Positions 7,308-11,692 of a stretch of DNA of 11,692 bases are shown piece by piece. Each line of letters begins with the position of its first letter. The first letter of the stretch is position 1. Source of the stretch: an uncultured Ruminococcus sp. (GTDB taxonomy: Bacteria > Bacillota > Clostridia > Oscillospirales > Ruminococcaceae). The position numbers were made by a program, and so were the translations under genes. The notes beneath the pieces are model-generated. The model did no database searches. It was not told the DNA's origin and was given only the letters and a program-made list of their open reading frames with translations. The DNA lies in the NCBI GenBank assembly GCA_947174965.1, contig CAMWKY010000036.1, forward strand, positions 1-11,692, written 5' to 3'.

Positions 7308-8380
7308 GATACAGAAAACTGGGCAATACGGGGTTAAAAGTATCGGAAATAGGCTTCGGCACAATTCCGATATTAAGCGGAAAAGTACCTGTTCTACCCG
7401 AATATTTCAGCCCTGATACAGATGAAGCAGTGAAAATAATGGAACACGCATACAACATGGGCTGTAACTTCTATGATACGGCAATACCTGAAGAATACGG
7501 CGACGCAGAGTATAAACTCGGACGTTTTGCCGAAAAAGTTGGCAGGGATAATATTATAATCTCCGACAAGGCACGTTTTTTCAGCGGTAATGAAATATAT
7601 AATGCTGTAATAAAGTCAACTGAAAATCTTGGTACATACTCCGATATATACTTTGTACATCAGGTTGACCTTAATAATCAGGATATTACTTTTGAGCGAT
7701 ACGGCGCAGTTGATGCACTCTGCGACCTCAAAAAAGAGGGCAGAATAAAATTTACCGGAATTGCAACACATTATTATGATGTTATGCTCCGTGCAGAAAA
7801 CGACAGCAGAGTTGATATTATTCAGGGTAGCGGAAATATTATGGAGCGTGGTATGCTTGAAAGAATACGCAGTTTTTCAGGTGAAAAGGGCTTTATACTT
7901 AATAAAGTATACGGCGCAGGCGTTCTTATTGACCCTTTTTCACCTGATGAGCTTATTTCGGGTATACTTGATTACCCTTTTTCATGCGCATTAATTGGTA
8001 TAGGAAATTTTTATCAGACTGATATTGCAATGAAACAGGAGTACACACCGAAAAATCTTACGTTCTGCGAAGTAATCGACCGCCTTAAAACAAAGTTTGA
8101 GCCAATAGAGTGCGACAGATGTCAGAGATGTATCTGTCCGCACGGTACAGAAATCCACACAATATTCAGACAGTATAATTATTATCATCTTGGCAAGAAT
8201 TTCTGGGCATTGAAAAAACTAAGTCTCAACATAGAACAGGCATACAGAAAATGCCTTTGCTGTACAGAGCATTATTGTGAAAAGAACTGCCCTCGCAATC
8301 TGCATATTCCCGAACTTATAGGAAAAGCAGATGCACTTGTAAAAAATCACATTGACTATGATTTCAGAAATCTTTTTTAA
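7304..8380 (+). CDS. Aldo/keto reductase with cysteine-rich ferredoxin-like tail
   Basis: This is a 358-residue oxidoreductase. The start is the ATG at 7304, which overlaps the LRR stop as ATGA and follows GGAG (7295-7298); an ATG at 7277 lacks a ribosome site. Residues 1-250 are the AKR barrel: 'RKLGNTGLKVSEIGFGT' at the N-terminus, then the catalytic tetrad Asp58 (NFYDTA), Tyr65 (EEYGDAE), Lys89 (ISDKA) and His119 (FVHQVD). Residues 265-335 carry two Cys groups. The first, C270-x2-C273-x2-C276-x-C278-P, has one residue fewer before the last Cys than a normal CxxCxxC-x2/3-CP cluster. The second has Cys 317, 319, 320, 325 and 329 followed by Pro. Tailed AKRs of this kind are common in anaerobes and are thought to bind Fe-S clusters. 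Substrate unknown. It is the last gene of the dus operon. Confidence 0.88.
   Translation: MRYRKLGNTGLKVSEIGFGTIPILSGKVPVLPEYFSPDTDEAVKIMEHAYNMGCNFYDTAIPEEYGDAEYKLGRFAEKVGRDNIIISDKARFFSGNEIYNAVIKSTENLGTYSDIYFVHQVDLNNQDITFERYGAVDALCDLKKEGRIKFTGIATHYYDVMLRAENDSRVDIIQGSGNIMERGMLERIRSFSGEKGFILNKVYGAGVLIDPFSPDELISGILDYPFSCALIGIGNFYQTDIAMKQEYTPKNLTFCEVIDRLKTKFEPIECDRCQRCICPHGTEIHTIFRQYNYYHLGKNFWALKKLSLNIEQAYRKCLCCTEHYCEKNCPRNLHIPELIGKADALVKNHIDYDFRNLF
8360..8378 (+). terminator. Possible weak terminator inside the end of the AKR gene
   Basis: GATTT (8360-8364), loop CAG and AAATC (8368-8372) form a 5-bp stem followed directly by six T (8373-8378), within the last codons of the + operon. The following - strand gene ends 6 bp away, so some termination is expected here. 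The stem is short and AT-rich, hence a weak call. On the minus strand no T-tract follows. Confidence 0.35.
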
Positions 8381-8386
8381 GACAAC

Positions 8387-8860
8387 TCAGTACTTTTCAG
8401 CATCTTCAATAGCCTTTTTCGGAGTTGATATGCCGAAAAGTACATCAACAAGTGCATTTCCGTATTTCTGGAGCATGACAATAGCTGTTGCAACGTAAAG
8501 ACGTACAACATCAAGAGCAGGAACAGCATTTTCTCCGCAATAGCAAGACGTTCTGTAACTGATTTCGCCGTCACGATAATCCACTTCAAAACTGCCGTAC
8601 CTCATACCATAATTGGCACGTGCCATAAACTCTGCAATCTTGTTTATATTTCTGCTGTCTGCACTTACCTGCAAAACAGATGTAATTGTAAAACCGTCAC
8701 TTGTGACATCAACAGACATATCTACATCTTTGAGATTATTATTCATCACAATATTTGCCTTTATAACACCTTTATAATTGACCGGCTCAAAATCAATTTT
8801 ATTTGCATCAAAAAAATCCTCAATCACTTCCGCAATTTTTTGTGAATATCCAGCAGACAT
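8387..8860 (-). CDS. YbjN-like protein
   Basis: This 157-residue soluble protein of mixed alpha/beta character is similar to the YbjN domain, a fold related to type III secretion chaperones. Typical features are a helical N-terminus (SQKIAEVIEDFF), alternating beta strands (VDMSVDVTSDGFTITSVLQV), a helix 'INKIAEFMARANYGMRYGSF', the strand pair 'FEVDYRDGEISYRTSCY', and a long C-terminal helix (about residues 118-145). No signal peptide is present. It follows the amidohydrolase gene after 12 bp, and its ribosome site (AAAGGGTG) overlaps that gene's stop codon, so the two are co-transcribed. No catalytic motif is visible. YbjN proteins are poorly understood and have been linked to stress and motility regulation in enterobacteria; that role should not be transferred. 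Confidence 0.7.
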   Translation of the reverse strand: MSAGYSQKIAEVIEDFFDANKIDFEPVNYKGVIKANIVMNNNLKDVDMSVDVTSDGFTITSVLQVSADSRNINKIAEFMARANYGMRYGSFEVDYRDGEISYRTSCYCGENAVPALDVVRLYVATAIVMLQKYGNALVDVLFGISTPKKAIEDAEKY

Positions 8861-8872
8861 AAAAACACCCTT

Positions 8873-9664
8873 TCATATTTCATAGAAATTCTTGAAATTT
8901 TCAGCTAAAATAAGCCTGTTTTCATCACGTGAAAATCCAAGAGACAAAAATCTTTCAAACTCCTCTTTGTGATTCCACATAGGAAAATCACAGCCGAAAA
9001 AACATCTTTCAATACCAAATTTCTTTATCCTCCTTACAGCATCTTCTCTGCTCATAAAAGCCATACAGCTACTTATGTCTACACGAAGATTTTCAAATCC
9101 CGTCAGAAGTTCTTCTGCATCGTCCCAGCGACAGTAACCGCCAAGATGCGCAGCCTGCAATTTGAGTTTCGGAAAATTCTCACATATACGACGTATTTTC
9201 TGTGGTGCAGAATAGTCATAACGGGGGTCACCGCAATGAATCAGCAAAGGGAGTTTTCCCTCAATTATTTCATAAATTCTGAACGCATCAGGTGAATCAG
9301 CATCAAATGTCTGAAAATCGGGATGCAGTTTTACTCCGTGCAATCCAAGTTCTCTGATTTGCTTAATATCATTTTCTATACTTTCAGAAAGCGGGTGAGT
9401 AGTACCGAAGCCGAAAAAACAGCTGTACTTTTCACATTCTTCAGCGATAAAATGATTAATTGAGCTTACCTGATGCGGAACGGTTGCAGTCGAACATACA
9501 AGATAGCGTGATATACCAATAGTTTCCCCTGCCTTAACCAATCGTTCAGATATGCCGGTATTGTCCATACCTAAATCATAGAATTTTCCTATATTAACAG
9601 TAGCATTTTCAGCTATTTTTTCGGGAAAAATATGTGCATGAGCATCAATTACTTCATAATCCAT
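8873..9664 (-). CDS. Metal-dependent hydrolase, amidohydrolase-2 family
   Basis: This is a 263-residue TIM-barrel hydrolase. The start is the ATG at 9664, seven bases after AGAAGG (9672-9677). A longer in-frame reading from 9736 runs through the promoter and is rejected. Metal-binding positions are visible: His9 and His11 (IDAHAHIFPEK), His143 (LLIHCGDPRYD), His173 (QAAHLGG) and Asp226 (FFGCDFPMW). Lys112/His114 (VKLHPDF) lie at the position of the family's strand-4 residues. These match the Amidohydro_2 family of decarboxylases and hydrolases acting on aromatic or carboxylated substrates, but the true substrate is not readable. There is no signal peptide. It is the first gene of a two-gene operon with a YbjN-like protein. 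Confidence 0.85.
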   Translation of the reverse strand: MDYEVIDAHAHIFPEKIAENATVNIGKFYDLGMDNTGISERLVKAGETIGISRYLVCSTATVPHQVSSINHFIAEECEKYSCFFGFGTTHPLSESIENDIKQIRELGLHGVKLHPDFQTFDADSPDAFRIYEIIEGKLPLLIHCGDPRYDYSAPQKIRRICENFPKLKLQAAHLGGYCRWDDAEELLTGFENLRVDISSCMAFMSREDAVRRIKKFGIERCFFGCDFPMWNHKEEFERFLSLGFSRDENRLILAENFKNFYEI

Positions 9665-9698
9665 AAAAAAACCTTCTTTTAATTGAAATACCACATCT

Positions 9699-9727
9699 AT
9701 TATATCACTTTGTGCGACGCTTGTCAA
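9699..9727 (-). promoter_or_regulatory. Strong sigma-A promoter of the amidohydrolase-YbjN operon
   Basis: On the minus strand a perfect TTGACA (complement of 9722-9727) is followed after exactly 17 bp by a perfect TATAAT (complement of 9699-9704). The start should be near 9692, leaving a leader of about 28 nt with the AGAAGG ribosome site. This is the best promoter in the window and no obvious operator palindrome overlaps it, which suggests constitutive, fairly high expression. Confidence 0.85.
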
Positions 9728-9754
9728 ATATTTCACAAAAGTTTCATAAAACAG

Positions 9755-10120
9755 CTATTGTTTATATTCCTGATTCTGCAAAAAACGCAATCGTTTTTCC
9801 TTACGGAGTTTTCCAGATTCTTTATGAAAATAGTTGTCTCGTCTCCACCATTTGCGAATGTGAGCATCAGGTTTATGCGGTTCTAAAAAAAGTGCTTCAA
9901 GCGGAGTGTCGGGACGATTAGAACAGTAGGGACAGTCGGGGTCACCGCAATTTTTGCTCAACCATACATTACAGCCAAGACAGCAGTTTGCATCATAGCG
10001 GTAATAAAAAAACAACTCATTTTTTCCGCAAACCGGACAAGGAGTAAGGGAGAACATTCCATGTTTTTCAGTTTTTCTTCTTCTGGCACGATAACTTATA
10101 TATCTTTTACGGTTTTTCAT
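9755..10120 (-). CDS. Small basic zinc-ribbon protein
   Basis: This is a 121-residue protein of unknown role. The start is the ATG at 10120, eight bases after AAGGTG (10129-10134); an in-frame ATG at 10156 has no ribosome site. The N-terminus is strongly basic (MKNRKRYISYRARRRKTEKH). A Cys-rich centre follows: C28-x2-C31, then Cys46, 47 and 50, then C58-x4-C63-x2-C66, enough to bind one or two zinc ions. The C-terminus is again rich in Lys/Arg with aromatic residues (HIRKWWRRDNYFHK). Basic tails around a zinc ribbon suggest nucleic acid or ribosome binding, but this is inference. It lies downstream of nspC in the same orientation but has its own probable promoter. I do not recognise the family. 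Confidence 0.7.
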   Translation of the reverse strand: MKNRKRYISYRARRRKTEKHGMFSLTPCPVCGKNELFFYYRYDANCCLGCNVWLSKNCGDPDCPYCSNRPDTPLEALFLEPHKPDAHIRKWWRRDNYFHKESGKLRKEKRLRFLQNQEYKQ

Positions 10121-10158
10121 AAACAAATCACCTTGTTTAATGTAAATAATTTTCATAA

Positions 10159-10192
10159 TCGGCTTTTGAAAACATCATAGCCGAATTTTTTT
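10159..10192. promoter_or_regulatory. Hairpin in the leader of the zinc-ribbon gene
   Basis: TCGGCT (10159-10164) and AGCCGA (10179-10184) form a 6-bp GC-rich stem around a 14-base loop. The loop can add a short TGA/TCA pair. On the + strand seven T follow (10186-10192), as in an intrinsic terminator, but no + gene is upstream. On the - strand, where the genes lie, it sits between nspC and the zinc-ribbon gene, just after the predicted transcription start, so it would be a 5' leader stem-loop. Roles as an antisense terminator, mRNA stabiliser or weak nspC terminator are all possible. Confidence 0.45.
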
Positions 10193-10198
10193 AGTGTT

Positions 10199-10207
10199 AT
10201 TATATCA
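10199..10207 (-). promoter_or_regulatory. Extended -10 promoter of the zinc-ribbon gene
   Basis: On the minus strand TG-A-TATAAT is an extended -10 element (perfect TATAAT at the complement of 10199-10204, TG at 10206-10207). It begins 8 bp after the nspC stop codon. No good -35 box is present at 16-18 bp, which is usual for extended -10 promoters. The start should be near 10192, giving a leader of about 72 nt. Confidence 0.5.
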
Positions 10208-10215
10208 ACATTCAG

Positions 10216-11268
10216 CTAATACAGCAGAATATCAGTCAATGGCATACCATTAAAGGTATTATTTTTTACCATAGAATATATCGCCATATCACCAAAAACA
10301 AGTCTGTCACCAATTTTCAGCGGATTATCAAAAGAGTACTCCCCTATCATATCGCCTGCAAGACAAGTCTGCGAGCCAAGACGATAAGTATAAGTCTTTT
10401 CACCTGCTTCACCTGAATCAATAAGTGGCGGACGATACGGCATTTCAAGCACATCAGGCATATGACAAGCCGCCGAAGTATCAAGTATAGCAATCGGCAT
10501 ATCATTTTCAATGATGTCAAGAACTTCTGTAACAAGAAATCCTGCATTGAGTGCAACAGCTTCTCCCGGTTCAATATAAACCTGCAAACCATATTTGTTC
10601 ATGCGCTCAATACACTTTTCAAGCAGAGAGATATTATAATTATCTCTTGTAATATGATGACCACCGCCAAAATTTATCCATTGCATTTTTGGAAGTATAT
10701 CGCCGAATTTTTCCTCAACAGCATCAAGAGTTTTTGCAAGGTCGTCTGAATTTTGCTCACAGAGTGTATGAAAATGTATTCCCGAAACGCCATACAGATT
10801 ATTTCTGTCAAAATTTTTATCAGTTATTCCTAAACGTGATTTCGGAGAACATGGGTCATAGATTTCATGCCCCTCCTGCGTGGAACATTCAGGATTCACC
10901 CTCAACCCGATTTTTTTACCTGTTCCGAGAACTTTCTCACGGTATCTGTCAAGCTGACTGAATGAATTGAAGATGATGTGACCGCAGTATGATATGATTT
11001 CATCAATCTCATTTTCACGATATGAGGCGGAGAAAACATGATTTTCCCCGCCCATTTCTTCAAATCCAAGTTTTGCCTCAAAAAGACCACTGCACGCCGT
11101 TCCTGAAATGTATTTCTTTATAAGCGGATAAACATGATAGCAGGAAAATGCTTTCTGTGCAAGCAGAATTTTTGCCCCTGTACGTTCCTCAACGCCATGA
11201 AGTATTTCAAGATTCTGTATCAGCTTTTTTTCGTCAATAATATAGCATGGAGTTGAAATATCAGTCAT
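10216..11268 (-). CDS. nspC: Carboxynorspermidine/carboxyspermidine decarboxylase
   Basis: This PLP enzyme of the alanine-racemase fold decarboxylates carboxyspermidine (or carboxynorspermidine) in the alternative spermidine pathway used by many gut bacteria. The protein is 350 residues from ATG 11268. Signs are 'STPCYIIDEKKL' at the N-terminus, PLP-binding Lys39 (LLAQKAFS), His-Phe-His 165-167, 'NFGGGHH' (199-205), 'EPGEAV' (233-238), 'CLAGD' (302-306) with the catalytic Cys, and 'YSMVKNNTFNG' near the end. The 'QKAFS' and 'GGGHH' forms separate it from diaminopimelate decarboxylase. A TTG start at 11280 is also possible. From the ATG the gene overlaps the preceding small gene by 8 bp (ATGACTGA), suggesting translational coupling. 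The dehydrogenase partner of the pathway is not in the window. The upstream genes belong to a tandem small-protein pair. Confidence 0.92.
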   Translation of the reverse strand: MTDISTPCYIIDEKKLIQNLEILHGVEERTGAKILLAQKAFSCYHVYPLIKKYISGTACSGLFEAKLGFEEMGGENHVFSASYRENEIDEIISYCGHIIFNSFSQLDRYREKVLGTGKKIGLRVNPECSTQEGHEIYDPCSPKSRLGITDKNFDRNNLYGVSGIHFHTLCEQNSDDLAKTLDAVEEKFGDILPKMQWINFGGGHHITRDNYNISLLEKCIERMNKYGLQVYIEPGEAVALNAGFLVTEVLDIIENDMPIAILDTSAACHMPDVLEMPYRPPLIDSGEAGEKTYTYRLGSQTCLAGDMIGEYSFDNPLKIGDRLVFGDMAIYSMVKNNTFNGMPLTDILLY

Positions 11269-11482
11269 TTTTTCGCTCAACAGCCTTTGTCAATGAAATG
11301 TTAGAGATATTGTACATATACTCAATATCCTCACCAAGCACAATTATAATCCAGCCGTCAACAATTTCTTCAAGAACTCCTGCTGTATAGCCGTCAACTC
11401 CGTTGGAATAAACCTCAACATATCTTCCGAGGTATCTTTTGAGTGTTTCCTCAAATTTTGCAACTTTTGTACTGTTTGCCAT
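11261..11482 (-). CDS. Small Sm-like (Hfq-like barrel) protein
   Basis: This is a 73-residue protein starting at an ATG preceded by AAGGAG, which overlaps the stop of the previous gene; the gap between genes is 15 bp. The sequence has an N-terminal helix (KVAKFEETLKRYLG), then short beta strands: RYVEVYSN, TAGVLEEIVDGWIIIVL and IEYMYNISNISL. Two parts recall the Sm motifs: 'GVL-x4-DGWI-x2-VL' (Sm1-like) and 'EYMYNISNISL' (compare the Hfq Sm2 segment YKHAIST). That makes a small five-stranded barrel likely. It lacks the Hfq YKH triad, so RNA binding is not assured. It is a clear paralogue of the next gene upstream and overlaps nspC. Similar small domains in Firmicutes carry DUF names I cannot assign safely. 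Confidence 0.7.
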   Translation of the reverse strand: MANSTKVAKFEETLKRYLGRYVEVYSNGVDGYTAGVLEEIVDGWIIIVLGEDIEYMYNISNISLTKAVERKND

Positions 11483-11497
11483 AATTTTTTTCTCCTT

Positions 11498-11692
11498 TTA
11501 ATATACAATGAAAGCAATGTTTGAAATATTAGCTATGCTGATATTTCCGTTATTAAGTGCGAGACTGATATAACCGTCACCAACTTCAACAAGAACTCCG
11601 CTTGAAATACCGTTTTTCGTTTCACTGTTGAAATAGTTGTAGTTAATACATATCTCTTTTCCGATAATTACTTCAAGAGCCTCTTCAATTTC
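11498..11692 (-). CDS. Second Sm-like small protein, 5' partial
   Basis: The reading frame is open from the right edge to a TAA (11498-11500), giving 64 codons and cut at its N-terminal side. The product reads EIEEALEVIIGKEICINYNY at its start, then 'GISSGVLVEVGDGYISLAL' and 'ISIANISNIAFIVY'. It aligns along its length with the 73-residue neighbour: EE-x-L, IG/LG, GVL-x-E, DG-(Y/W)-I, and NISNI are shared, with a few extra residues in the first loop. The pair is therefore a tandem duplication. It appears to be co-transcribed with the neighbour and nspC, since only 15 bp separate this stop from the next start and a ribosome site lies in that gap. Confidence 0.75.
   Translation of the reverse strand, partial: EIEEALEVIIGKEICINYNYFNSETKNGISSGVLVEVGDGYISLALNNGNISIANISNIAFIVY

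Noticed and set aside
9665..9736. 24-residue N-terminal extension of the amidohydrolase
   Set aside because: It would be translated through the -10 and -35 boxes; the ATG at 9664 has a proper ribosome site and matches the usual family start close to the HxH motif.
9683..9921. Plus-strand frames over the amidohydrolase promoter and zinc-ribbon gene
   Set aside because: They are antisense to a perfect promoter and to a Cys-patterned coding sequence; no ribosome site or domain was seen.
1..11692. CRISPR arrays, tRNA or rRNA genes, riboswitches, phage genes
   Set aside because: No regularly spaced direct repeats, cloverleaf-like sequences, conserved rRNA stretches or known aptamer cores were seen on either strand by eye; a covariance-model scan could still find something weak.

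Overview
The window is about 11.7 kb of AT-rich DNA that reads like a chromosomal segment of an anaerobic gut Firmicute. It is most like Ruminococcus or a close Oscillospiraceae relative. This rests on overall gene style: AT-rich codons with AGGAG-type ribosome sites, a lipoprotein solute-binding protein with a large extra N-terminal domain, a BspA-type LRR_5 protein, a ferredoxin-tailed aldo/keto reductase, and the carboxyspermidine-type decarboxylase NspC. No rRNA, tRNA or CRISPR was seen.

Layout. (1) 2-2389, + strand: the body of a solute-binding lipoprotein whose start codon lies just outside the window. (2) 2390-3235: a small accessory island. It holds a good sigma-A promoter, a 154-residue protein with a HEPN-like R-x4-H motif and a C-terminal membrane anchor, a strong ribosome site followed by a 5-codon stub of a lost gene, and the degraded 3' end of an IS630-type transposase. 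Two near-identical 20-bp sequences (18/20 matches, same orientation), the second placed like an IS terminus, flank the HEPN-like gene. (3) 3236-8380, + strand: a tight three-gene operon. It runs from tRNA-dihydrouridine synthase to a 1032-residue leucine-rich-repeat protein with no signal peptide, then an aldo/keto reductase with a cysteine-rich tail. The spacings are a 4-bp gap and a 4-bp ATGA overlap. (4) 8387-9736, - strand: a two-gene operon (amidohydrolase-2 metal hydrolase, then a YbjN-like protein) with a near-perfect promoter. It converges on the + operon with only 6 bp between the stop codons. (5) 9755-10210, - strand: a small basic zinc-ribbon protein with its own extended -10 promoter and a hairpin near the 5' end of its leader. 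(6) 10216-11692, - strand: a polyamine gene (nspC, carboxynorspermidine/carboxyspermidine decarboxylase) preceded by two tandem paralogous small proteins. These resemble Sm-like barrels; the most upstream one is cut by the window edge.

How the parts fit. Most genes are housekeeping or metabolic. The accessory signal is concentrated at 2390-3235, where IS decay appears to have left a HEPN-like membrane-anchored gene, destroyed a probable partner gene, and may have supplied part of a promoter. The other unusual elements are the cytoplasmic LRR protein embedded between a tRNA-modifying enzyme and an oxidoreductase, and the tandem Sm-like pair coupled to polyamine synthesis. I do not see a clearly new defence system. 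The HEPN-like locus is the best candidate, but only on motif and context evidence.
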